The notes under the pieces: model-generated
What the model saw: the letters and a program-made list of their open reading frames with translations, nothing else
Databases searched by the model: none
Told to the model about the DNA's origin: nothing
Position numbers and translations under genes: made by a program
Assembly (NCBI GenBank): GCA_937921835.1
Contig: CAKZVG010000162.1
Span: 1-5,215, forward strand
Length of the DNA stretch: 5,215 bases
DNA from: an uncultured Bryobacteraceae bacterium
GTDB lineage: Bacteria > Acidobacteriota > Terriglobia > Bryobacterales > Bryobacteraceae
Direction of reading: 5' to 3'
Shown here: one piece after another, positions 1 to 5,215 of the stretch
Layout: every line of letters starts with the position of its first letter
Position numbering within the stretch: position 1 is the stretch's first letter

Positions 1-433
1 TGAGGTGCAGGATATGGAAGATGACGAAGGCGGCGATCGTCAACCCGCTCAGAATCATGGTGCGCGAACTGAGGCTCGACGCCAGGTTGGCCCGCATCCT
101 GTAGGCCACGGGCCGCGCCGAGCGTTGCAGGCTCCACAACGCGATGGCCGCCCAGGCGTGCAGCGCCACCGAAGCCAGCAACACGATCCGGGCCCCCCAC
201 AACAGGGCCGGGGCCGAGCGCAGCAGTTCCGCGTAGTGGTTCAGTTTCACCGGCGTCTCTCCGGCGCGCACCGCCAGAGCGTCCTGGTAAACCTGCAAAT
301 TGCCGATAAGGTGGCCGACGACGAATCCGAAAAGGATGAAGCCCGTCACGGCCATGATGATTTTCTTGCCGATGGTGGCGTCGTAAAACCGCAAGGCGCG
401 CACGACTTGGAAGTTCGTTGCGGTGGTGCTCAT
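1..433 (-). CDS. sdhC: Succinate dehydrogenase cytochrome b558-type membrane anchor subunit (SdhC), 3' end cut off by window edge
   Basis: This is the first 144 residues of the haem-b membrane anchor of succinate dehydrogenase (complex II), which binds the SdhA/SdhB catalytic pair to the cytoplasmic membrane and passes electrons to quinone. The N-terminal segment KKIIMAVTGFILFGFVVGHL (residues 23-42) is a hallmark of the single-anchor cytochrome b558 family, whose members are usually about 200-250 residues, so roughly 60-100 residues lie beyond the left edge. Three hydrophobic helices are visible at about residues 23-48, 77-100 and 126-144. Histidines at 41, 92 and 140 or 143 lie at nearly the same spacing as three of the four haem ligands known in Wolinella fumarate reductase FrdC (44, 93, 143, 182); the fourth would be outside the window. 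The ATG at 433 is chosen because GAAGGA lies 6 bases upstream and the conserved N-terminus follows at once. sdhA and sdhB are expected next on the same strand, by family knowledge only. Confidence 0.93.
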   Translation of the reverse strand, partial: MSTTATNFQVVRALRFYDATIGKKIIMAVTGFILFGFVVGHLIGNLQVYQDALAVRAGETPVKLNHYAELLRSAPALLWGARIVLLASVALHAWAAIALWSLQRSARPVAYRMRANLASSLSSRTMILSGLTIAAFVIFHILHL

Positions 434-439
434 GTCCGG

Positions 440-445
440 TCCTTC
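440..445 (-). promoter_or_regulatory. Ribosome binding site of sdhC
   Basis: Reading the minus strand, GAAGGA stands 6 bases before the ATG at 433. It is a good Shine-Dalgarno match at normal spacing and fixes the sdhC start. Confidence 0.7.
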
Positions 446-494
446 GAGGGGCGCCTCCCCGGAAGCTCGTAAGCCCGTCAAGACGTCCCAGGCA

Positions 495-521
495 TCCTCC
501 GCTTGGAATGATGACGGAGGA
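495..521. repeat. 7-bp perfect inverted repeat in the sdhC leader region
   Basis: TCCTCCG (495-501) and CGGAGGA (515-521) are perfect inverted copies separated by 13 bases. No T-run follows on either strand, so it is not an intrinsic terminator. It lies directly at the predicted 5' end of the sdhC transcript. It could be an mRNA-stabilising hairpin or an operator for a dimeric regulator; a chance occurrence is also possible in GC-rich DNA. Confidence 0.4.
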
Positions 522-527
522 CTCTCC

Positions 528-554
528 ATTGTACGCAAAAGTTGGCGTTGGCAA
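528..554 (-). promoter_or_regulatory. Candidate sigma70-type promoter for sdhC
   Basis: On the minus strand TTGCCA (554-549) is followed after 15 bases by TACAAT (533-528). The -10 differs from TATAAT at one position and the -35 from TTGACA at one, but the 15-base spacer is shorter than the usual 16-18. Initiation near 521 would give an sdhC leader of about 87 bases containing the hairpin at 495-521. It is the best promoter-like match seen in this divergent region on this strand; no other evidence supports it. Confidence 0.4.
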
Positions 555-605
555 GGGAACGGCGCCGCGCGCGGATCTCACCCCATGGGGGGCGCGCGGA
601 CGCAA

Positions 606-614
606 TGCTATACT
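606..614 (+). promoter_or_regulatory. Candidate extended -10 promoter of the WG-repeat lipoprotein gene
   Basis: TGC immediately followed by TATACT (609-614) forms an extended -10 element (TGn plus a hexamer close to TATAAT). There is no recognisable -35 at 17 bases upstream, where the sequence is part of a G-run, which is typical when an extended -10 compensates. Initiation near 621 gives a leader of about 17 bases before the ATG at 638. Only a weak AGG (625-627) is available as a ribosome binding site. Confidence 0.5.
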
Positions 615-637
615 GTGGGTTCTCAGGCATCTTGTTT

Positions 638-1624
638 ATGAAAAAGTTCGTCATTGTATTCGTTGCGCTTCTGTTCCTCGCAGCGTGCAAGCAAAGCGCC
701 GGGACGGCCGGCGGCGCGGGCGCCGCCACCCCTGTTCCGCCAGCTCCGACCAGCGCGGAAGCGGTGGCGAAGTCCCACCCCGGGCTTTTCCCGGCGCGCG
801 TGGACGGCAAGTACGGCTACATCAACAAGAACGGCGAAATGGTCATCGAGCCGAAGTATCCGCGCGCCTTCCGGTTTTCCGACGGTCTGGCGGTGGTGCT
901 CGATCCGAAGCTGAAGCGCTTCGGTTACATCAACGAGAAGGGCGACTATGCGATCGAGCCGCAGTTCGAGGGCGCCGACATGTTCTCGGAAGGCTACGCG
1001 GCGGTGCTCGTGAAGGGCAAGGTCGGCTGCATCGACAAGACCGGGAAGCTGGTGGTTCCGGCGAAGTTCGATCGCATCTTCCGCTTCTCCGAGGGAATGG
1101 CGGGCGCTGTCGTCAGCCAGGAAGTCGTGCAAACCAGGGCCTATACGGGCGGGTTCATCAACACCAAGGGCGAGTTCGTGATACCGGCGCTCTTCGACGG
1201 CGTCACTCCCTTCTCCGAAGGTCTGGCCGGGGTGCACCGCTTCGCCAAGCCGTGGAGCTATATCGACAAGACCGGCAACGACGTGATTCCGCCGCAGTTC
1301 GAGGCCGCCGACGTCTTCTCCGAAGGGCTGGCGGCGGTGCAGGGCGGCGAGAAAGCGCGCTACCGCTGGGGCTACATCGACCGGAAGGGGCGTCTGGTCA
1401 TCCCGTACACCTACCACCGGGCGCGCTTTTTCTCGGATGGACTGGCGCCCGTGCAGCCCGACCCCGGCGGCAAGTGGGGATTCATCGACCAGAAAGGAAA
1501 GATGGTCCTGCCGCCCGAGTACGACGACGCGGATGAGTTCTGGGGCGGACTCGCCATGGTGGCAAAGGGCCCCAAGGCCGGTTATATCGGCAAGGACGGG
1601 AAATTCGTCTGGGGACCGAAGTAG
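638..1624 (+). CDS. WG-repeat lipoprotein, probably outer-membrane anchored
   Basis: A 328-residue exported protein of unknown function. Residues 1-17 form a lipoprotein signal peptide: two lysines, a hydrophobic core, then the lipobox LAAC with the acylated Cys at 17. Position +2 is Lys, not Asp, so by the Lol rule sorting to the outer membrane is expected. Residues 18-50 are a flexible Ala/Gly/Pro linker. The remainder (58-328) is seven full and one partial WG beta repeats, each of the form GYIDKxGxxVIPxxFxxaxxFSEGLAxV. Proteins of this type (Pfam WG_beta_rep) are common in Acidobacteriota, Bacteroidota and clostridia; the repeats are thought to bind partners but no general activity is known. 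The ATG at 638 is preferred to the upstream in-frame ATG at 542 because it begins the signal peptide and follows the candidate extended -10 promoter. The gene is divergent from sdhC and 91 bases before the next gene, so operon membership is unlikely but not excluded. Confidence 0.88.
   Translation: MKKFVIVFVALLFLAACKQSAGTAGGAGAATPVPPAPTSAEAVAKSHPGLFPARVDGKYGYINKNGEMVIEPKYPRAFRFSDGLAVVLDPKLKRFGYINEKGDYAIEPQFEGADMFSEGYAAVLVKGKVGCIDKTGKLVVPAKFDRIFRFSEGMAGAVVSQEVVQTRAYTGGFINTKGEFVIPALFDGVTPFSEGLAGVHRFAKPWSYIDKTGNDVIPPQFEAADVFSEGLAAVQGGEKARYRWGYIDRKGRLVIPYTYHRARFFSDGLAPVQPDPGGKWGFIDQKGKMVLPPEYDDADEFWGGLAMVAKGPKAGYIGKDGKFVWGPK
809..1621 (+). repeat. Array of WG beta repeats within the lipoprotein (7 full + 1 partial)
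   Basis: Protein-level tandem repeats begin at about residues 58, 95, 128, 170, 206, 244 and 279, with a final half unit at 313-328. Unit spacing is 33-42 residues; the conserved core is G-Y/F-I-D/N-K-x-G, then V-I-P/E, then F-S-E/D-G-L-A-x-V. Unit 3 has Cys131 where the aromatic residue normally sits, and unit 7 has FWGG in place of FSEG. The DNA copies have diverged, so this is an old array and not a recent expansion. Confidence 0.85.
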
Positions 1625-1701
1625 GCCCTCCCCCGAGCTTGCGCCCCGCCCGCCGCCCGCGCCGCGCCGCGATTTTACCAGCTTAACCGCGGAGGGCGGG
1701 T
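1625..1701 (+). other. Short C/G-rich intergenic spacer
   Basis: Seventy-seven bases between the lipoprotein stop and the next -10 box. The stretch 1641-1671 is almost pure C and G with repeated CGCC/GCCG units, then changes abruptly to an A/T-containing segment (1671-1687). I find no convincing terminator hairpin with a T-run and no gene here. A GGAGG at 1691-1695 lies 20 bases before the ATG at 1716, too far to serve it, but only 11 bases before an in-frame TTG at 1707. Confidence 0.5.
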
Positions 1702-1707
1702 TATACT
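1702..1707 (+). promoter_or_regulatory. Candidate -10 box giving a near-leaderless transcript
   Basis: TATACT, the same hexamer as in front of the lipoprotein gene. With the hexamer ending at -7, transcription would start near 1714, only two bases before the ATG at 1716. No good -35 sits at 16-18 bases spacing; TTTACC at 1674-1679 is 22 bases away. The match is therefore suggestive, not firm. Confidence 0.4.
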
Positions 1708-1715
1708 TGAATCGG

Positions 1716-2576
1716 ATGTTGCAAAACCGATCCTGGCGTTTGACCCTGGGCGCTCTCGTCTTGTTGCCGCTGGGCGCTCAGGCGCCGCCCAAACTCCGCG
1801 TCGCGCCGGGAGACATCGCGCTCCTAACGGCGCCGGGAGTCCGCGTTCAGGAAGCGCAGGCCTCCGGCTACCCCTTGCCGTTCAGCCTTTCCAGTTTCTC
1901 GGTCACGTTGCGGCAGTCGCTCATCGAAGCCCGCACCCCGGCGCCGGTCTTCTCGGTGCGGCCCGCGGGCCCAGGAGCCGTCGAGATCCTGGTTCAGGTT
2001 CCCTATGAGCTGATTCCCAACGTGCCGGGATCGCGCCGTCCCGAGAATGAAGCCTGGCTGGCCGTGAGCGACGGCGCCCGCGTGGCGGTGGAGATCCCGC
2101 TCGATCCGCTTCCGGACAACATCCGCATCCTCACGGCGTGCGGCCTGCACCCCCCGGCCGAACCGGCTGCTCCCTGCGCGCCACTGGTCACCCACGCGAA
2201 CGGGGAGATGGTCTCCGCCGCCAGCCCAGCCCGCGCCGGCGAACCATTAGTGGCGTATGCCACCGGTCTCGGGCCGACCGATCCGAGGACGGCCAGCGGC
2301 GCCGCCGCGGCGGGGATCCTTCGCAGCCAACCGGTCGCGCTGCGCTTCCGCTTCGGGCCGGACGATACGCCGCTCCCGGCGGAAGCGGGCGTGACCGGCG
2401 GGATGGCGGATTTTGGCGGCCTGACGCCGGGCTTTGCGGGCCTGTACCAGATCCAGTTCAACGCGCCGGAACCGCCCCCGGGTTCGCCCGTTTGCGGCGG
2501 CGGGATCCGGTCTACCCTCACCATCCGTTTCGGGGGGCAAACCTCGGCCGGAAGCGCCTCCATCTGCCTTCAGTAG
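1716..2576 (+). CDS. Secreted TIGR03437-family protein (Solibacter-type paralogous family), function unknown
   Basis: A 286-residue secreted protein. Residues 1-23 are a Sec signal peptide (basic start, hydrophobic core, cleavage expected after AQA). There is no lipobox. The C-terminal half matches the TIGR03437 family that is multiplied in Candidatus Solibacter and relatives: an MVSAAS segment (165-170), YATGLG (181-186) and the signature TPGFAGLYQIQFNAPE (237-252). The segment APVFSV (76-81) followed by VEILVQVPYEL (89-99) corresponds to the paired beta-strand motif usually found ahead of it in these proteins, so the whole gene appears to be one complete unit standing alone, whereas in many relatives the unit is the tail of a much larger protein. 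Four cysteines (142, 154, 260, 284) could form two disulphides. Start choice: the ATG at 1716 is taken, but a TTG at 1707 with GGAGG 11 bases upstream would add three residues (start codon read as Met, then NR). Role unknown. Confidence 0.85.
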   Translation: MLQNRSWRLTLGALVLLPLGAQAPPKLRVAPGDIALLTAPGVRVQEAQASGYPLPFSLSSFSVTLRQSLIEARTPAPVFSVRPAGPGAVEILVQVPYELIPNVPGSRRPENEAWLAVSDGARVAVEIPLDPLPDNIRILTACGLHPPAEPAAPCAPLVTHANGEMVSAASPARAGEPLVAYATGLGPTDPRTASGAAAAGILRSQPVALRFRFGPDDTPLPAEAGVTGGMADFGGLTPGFAGLYQIQFNAPEPPPGSPVCGGGIRSTLTIRFGGQTSAGSASICLQ

Positions 2577-2579
2577 CGC

Positions 2580-2597
2580 CGCCGTTCACGGCGTTTT
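2580..2597 (+). terminator. Possible small intrinsic terminator at the convergent gene junction
   Basis: CGCCG (2580-2584), loop TTCA, CGGCG (2589-2593), then TTTT (2594-2597). The 5-bp all-GC stem and short T-run start 3 bases after the stop of the secreted protein gene, as expected for a terminator reading left to right. It is short, and it overlaps the last codons of the convergent methyltransferase gene. There is no T-run on the minus strand, so it would act on plus-strand transcripts only. Confidence 0.4.
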
Positions 2598-3605
2598 GCG
2601 CGCGATCAAAGTCCAGAAATCGGTCAAGTAGCGCGCTTCGAAGGCGGTAAACGCACCGGGATGGTCTGCCAGCCGCTGGTAGTCTTCAAGGAAACCGCTC
2701 AGGTACCGCGAAAGCCGGATTTCAAGCGCGGCGTCGAGTTCCGGCCCCAGGGCGCCGGCTTGCGTTTCACGGTACCGCTGGTGCGCCGAGCGCACCTCTG
2801 CCAGCAGCCCCGCCAGTTCCGCCGGCCGGCGCGGCGGGTGGAGCGGCGAACCGATCACCGAACACTCACAGCCGAGGGCGGCCAACTGAGCCTGGTAGCC
2901 GCCAAGCGGCAGATAGTCTCCCACGTCGTAGTCGAAGTGAAAGAACCGCTTGTGATACGCGATGGCCTCCGGGCGATCGAGCAGCGTGATCCCGAACAGG
3001 TTGAAGTGGCCATCGGCGGCGACGAAGCGCAGGCTTTCCCGGTTGGGGATCTCCAGCAGCGCCACGCCGCCGGGATTGAGCAGGGCGGCCGCATGCCGCA
3101 AAGCTCTTGGCGCGTCGAGGACGTGTTCGATCACGTCGATCATGGTGACGGCGTCGAACGCGCCCAGCCGGGCGGGCAGCGAGTCGTCGAGGATGTCCCC
3201 CTCGAAAACGCACTCACCCAATCCCGCGTCGAGGCAGTTGGCGCGGGCCAGTTCGACGCGGGCCGGGTCGATGTCGAAACCGGCGACGGAGAACCCGCTT
3301 TCGGCGAAGGCCACCAGATCCCCGCCAAACCCGCAGCCGATTCCGAGATAGCGTTTCGCGCCCGGCGGGAGATGCGGGCTGATCAACGAGACCAACTGCC
3401 GCCCGCGCGCATTGGTGGACATGGCGTATTCAAACCACATCGGGAAGGGCGCGGGCAGGTTGAGGATGGCCTCCAGGCTGCCGGCCTGGTGGCCTTGCGG
3501 CAGCGCTCCGGGAGCTTCCCATCGCTTCAGGTAAGTGGCGGCGAAAGCCGGGCCTACTCCATAGCGGTTCATCACCTCGCGGACAACGGGGGAGATTTCA
3601 CTCAT
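2586..3605 (-). CDS. Class I SAM-dependent methyltransferase linked to a glycosyltransferase
   Basis: A 339-residue cytosolic protein that transfers a methyl group from S-adenosylmethionine; the acceptor is not evident. The Rossmann-type core lies at about residues 84-190: motif I GIGCGFGG (88-95), the ribose-binding acidic strand end GFDIDP (109-114), FDAVTMIDVIEHV (150-162) as motif II and LNPGGVALLEIPN (176-188) as motif III. This is the Methyltransf_11/23 (UbiG-like) style. An N-terminal helical region (1-80) and a C-terminal extension (about 190-339) without recognised motifs make it longer than minimal members (about 200-250 residues) and probably define the substrate. The ATG at 3605 is supported by AGGAG 8 bases upstream and overlaps the stop of the upstream glycosyltransferase gene (ATGA), implying coupled translation. 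By context it probably methylates a sugar or another part of a surface glycan; methylation of a lipid or small molecule is also possible. It converges tightly (9 bases) on the secreted protein gene. Confidence 0.88.
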   Translation of the reverse strand: MSEISPVVREVMNRYGVGPAFAATYLKRWEAPGALPQGHQAGSLEAILNLPAPFPMWFEYAMSTNARGRQLVSLISPHLPPGAKRYLGIGCGFGGDLVAFAESGFSVAGFDIDPARVELARANCLDAGLGECVFEGDILDDSLPARLGAFDAVTMIDVIEHVLDAPRALRHAAALLNPGGVALLEIPNRESLRFVAADGHFNLFGITLLDRPEAIAYHKRFFHFDYDVGDYLPLGGYQAQLAALGCECSVIGSPLHPPRRPAELAGLLAEVRSAHQRYRETQAGALGPELDAALEIRLSRYLSGFLEDYQRLADHPGAFTAFEARYLTDFWTLIARKTP

Positions 3606-5215
3606 CGGCGCGGCTCCTGGCACAAGGGTTCGCGGACCGCGGGCGGGCGCAGGCGCGCGCGGTGGTCGGCCAGTTGCAGCCGCAGGAGCCGCACATGGGC
3701 GGACTTGCGCGCCAGCATGTCCCACAGCCTGACCGGCAGCGGCGCCTCCAGCGCCGGATCGATGCCGTAGCTGAAAAGCGTCCGCGCGATGGCCGCGCCC
3801 AGGGTCGTTTCCATGGGGATGTAGAGATCGCGCTGGAGCAGGTAATTCACGAGTTCGCCCGCCGTCATGGTGCGCCGCACATGAGCGTAGGTGAAGCGGC
3901 CGGGGTCCACGTCGTGCAGCACTCTGGCGGCCGGCTCGAAGCCGATTTTGAACCCCGCCCGCTGAATCAGGTTGGCGGCGGCCATCTCCTCACCGCCCCA
4001 GTAGTTGTTGCCGCAGCGCCCGTAGCGCGTGCGGAAGCCGCCGATCGCCAGCAGGGCCTTGCGCCGGGCGCTCCAGTTGGCGCCCCACGGGAACTCCCAC
4101 CAGTACCGCAACTCCGTGTAGGCGGTGTGCCCGGTGCGCAACTCGCTCCAGTACTTTTCCCATCCCGGCCTGAGCGCCCCGGGGCGCGGTTCGGGGATCT
4201 TCAGCGTAATCGGCCCGCCGACGACGCCGGCCTCCGGATGCCGCGCAAAGGCGGCGCAGATCCGCTCCAGCCAGTCCGGCTCCGCGGCCGCGTCGTCGTC
4301 GAGGAAGCAAATGACTTCGCCTTTCGCCTCGGCGAGGCCGGCGTTCCGGGCGGCGGACAAACCGGGGATGGGGCAGACGATGAGCCGCAGGAGGCCGGGA
4401 TGCTCCCGGAAGCTGGCGGCGCGCAGTTGGTCCACCAGGCCGGCGACCGCCGTATTGGCCGGATTGTTGTTGACCACCAAAATTTCGTACTCGGCGCGCG
4501 GCATCGACTGCTGGATGACGGAGCGGATCGCGTTGGCCAGCCGTTCGTTGTAGCGGTAAGTGCAGATGACCACCGAGGCGCGCAGCGTGGGTGCGGGGGT
4601 GTCCTCGACTTCCGCTTCGATCCGCCGCAGGTGGTTCTCCTTGGCCCGGATGTCCAGACAGGCGAACGCCGCCGCTACATCCCGGGCGCCGAGCCAGCCC
4701 TGGTAGTCCCGCTCCAGCCGCGGCAGCTTGCCCGCCCCTCCCAGCGCGATCCCGAGATCCCAAGCCTCGCTGATATCGGCCGGAAGCGGATCGTCTCCGG
4801 TCGCGATGAGCGCCCTCAGACCGTTGAAGCCGCCGGGCGGCGGAGCCGCCTCCGCGGGCTGGCTGGTAAGGCGGGCGTGGATCAGCGGCGCCCAGAGCCG
4901 GGGAAGCGCGTCCAGGCCATAGCGGCGCGGGTCATAAAGCAGATGCCCGGCGGCGCGCAGGCGGGCGCGAAGCTGTTCCGCCGCCTGGCGCACCCGTCCG
5001 GACGGCGACTCGTCCTCCTCGATAATCCAGATGGCCGGCGAGAGGTAGAAATCGCGCCGGAAGTCGTCGAAGATCATCAGGCGCTCGCGGCCGCGCGTGA
5101 TGCCGAGTTCTTCGTCCTGGGCGGTCAGCGACTTCTGGTGGAAGCGGTAGTCGTAAACCGGCTCGTCGAAGCCGGCGTGGCGCAGGGCGAACAGGCTGTT
5201 GACGCGCATCCAGTA
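3602..5215 (-). CDS. Multidomain family 2 glycosyltransferase, 5' end cut off by window edge
   Basis: The frame stays open through the right edge, so 537 residues are visible and the true start is outside. Numbering from the in-frame Met at 5209, which I judge internal: a complete GT-A fold, family 2 glycosyltransferase domain spans about 208-440. It starts with SVVICTYRYNER (212-223), continues with ILVVNNNP (243-250), PGLSAARNAG (282-291) and the metal/nucleotide-sugar DxD-type motif FLDDDAA (302-308; DNA 4292-4300), and ends with GGEEMAAA (405-412), where Glu407/Glu408 (DNA 3986-3991) fit the general-base acidic motif. LHDVDPGR (431-438) follows. The first visible residues, YWMRVNSLFALRH, resemble the piece just after the ED motif of another GT2 domain, so the protein is probably a tandem GT2. 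Residues about 65-205 are a linker with no motif I recognise. No membrane helix is visible, so it likely works in the cytoplasm on activated sugars. It overlaps the methyltransferase by 4 bases. The sugar and acceptor cannot be told. Confidence 0.87.
   Translation of the reverse strand, partial: YWMRVNSLFALRHAGFDEPVYDYRFHQKSLTAQDEELGITRGRERLMIFDDFRRDFYLSPAIWIIEEDESPSGRVRQAAEQLRARLRAAGHLLYDPRRYGLDALPRLWAPLIHARLTSQPAEAAPPPGGFNGLRALIATGDDPLPADISEAWDLGIALGGAGKLPRLERDYQGWLGARDVAAAFACLDIRAKENHLRRIEAEVEDTPAPTLRASVVICTYRYNERLANAIRSVIQQSMPRAEYEILVVNNNPANTAVAGLVDQLRAASFREHPGLLRLIVCPIPGLSAARNAGLAEAKGEVICFLDDDAAAEPDWLERICAAFARHPEAGVVGGPITLKIPEPRPGALRPGWEKYWSELRTGHTAYTELRYWWEFPWGANWSARRKALLAIGGFRTRYGRCGNNYWGGEEMAAANLIQRAGFKIGFEPAARVLHDVDPGRFTYAHVRRTMTAGELVNYLLQRDLYIPMETTLGAAIARTLFSYGIDPALEAPLPVRLWDMLARKSAHVRLLRLQLADHRARLRPPAVREPLCQEPRR
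3614..3618 (-). promoter_or_regulatory. Ribosome binding site deciding the methyltransferase start
   Basis: On the minus strand AGGAG (3618-3614) precedes the ATG at 3605 by 8 bases and lies inside the end of the glycosyltransferase gene. It argues against the longer open frame, which would begin at an ATG at 3725. Confidence 0.75.

Noticed and set aside
5..472. Plus-strand open frame antisense to sdhC
   Set aside because: Its translation is strongly hydrophilic and low-complexity, while the minus strand encodes a clear membrane protein with a ribosome binding site.
623..1417. Long minus-strand open frame antisense to the lipoprotein gene
   Set aside because: Its repetitive His/Arg/Leu translation mirrors the WG repeats on the other strand; it lacks recognisable motifs and a supported start.
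418..1536. Long plus-strand open frame overlapping the lipoprotein gene in another frame
   Set aside because: The translation is an Arg/Gly/Ala-rich string without domains, while the overlapping frame has a signal peptide, lipobox and eight WG units. It is a by-product of high GC content.
1641..1671. C/G-rich run as a terminator or structured RNA
   Set aside because: There is no clean hairpin followed by a T-run, and the composition alone explains the self-complementarity.
3606..3725. N-terminal extension of the methyltransferase to an upstream ATG at 3725
   Set aside because: The extra 40 residues are low-complexity Pro/Ala/Arg and overlap the glycosyltransferase gene; AGGAG and the ATGA junction point to 3605.
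2661..3770. 369-codon plus-strand open frame antisense to the methyltransferase
   Set aside because: No family motif and no plausible start; the opposite strand carries all class I methyltransferase motifs in order.
3990..4763. Alternative minus-strand frame inside the glycosyltransferase gene
   Set aside because: Arg/Gly/Ala-rich shadow in a different frame from the intact GT2 domain; no independent start signal.
5207..5209. ATG at 5209 as the true start of the glycosyltransferase
   Set aside because: The frame continues open to the edge, the preceding Tyr-Trp fits the GT2 acidic-motif tail, and the residues right after it already look like mid-domain sequence. The six bases upstream are too few to exclude it completely.
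1..5215. Defence island, mobile element, CRISPR array, tRNA or riboswitch
   Set aside because: No transposase, integrase, terminal repeats, spaced direct repeats or tRNA-like cloverleaf were seen on either strand; the genes are respiratory, exported and glycan-related.

Overview
This GC-rich window (window-wide GC is clearly well above 60% by eye) looks like a chromosomal segment of an Acidobacteriota bacterium, most likely of the Solibacter/Bryobacter group. The best evidence is the gene at 1716-2576. It encodes a secreted protein that matches the TIGR03437 paralogous family, which is greatly expanded in Candidatus Solibacter and its relatives. The cytochrome b558-type SdhC and the long GT2-type glycosyltransferase with a linked methyltransferase fit that assignment but are not diagnostic.

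Layout: (a) 1-433, minus strand: the 5' part of sdhC, the membrane anchor of succinate dehydrogenase, running off the left edge. (b) 434-637: a divergent intergenic region with a candidate sdhC promoter, a leader hairpin and a candidate extended -10 promoter for the next gene. (c) 638-1624, plus strand: a lipoprotein made almost entirely of WG beta repeats (seven full and one partial). (d) 1625-1715: a C-rich spacer ending in a TATACT box almost touching the next start codon. (e) 1716-2576, plus strand: a secreted stand-alone TIGR03437-like protein. (f) 2577-2597: a tight convergent junction with a small hairpin and T-run. (g) 2586-3605 and 3602-5215, minus strand: a SAM-dependent methyltransferase translationally coupled (ATGA overlap) to an upstream multidomain glycosyltransferase that runs off the right edge.

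The genes fall into three unrelated units. sdhC belongs to respiration and the TCA cycle, with sdhA and sdhB expected beyond the left edge. The two plus-strand genes encode exported proteins of unknown role, each with its own candidate promoter. The minus-strand pair is probably part of a locus that builds or decorates a cell-surface glycan. The glycosyltransferase appears to be a tandem two-domain enzyme: its first GT2 domain is cut by the window edge just after the expected acidic motif, and its second GT2 domain is complete. I see no mobile element, RNA gene, CRISPR array, defence system or clearly novel system here. The more interesting points are the tandem GT2 architecture, the near-leaderless start of the TIGR03437 protein, and the regulatory layout of the divergent region.
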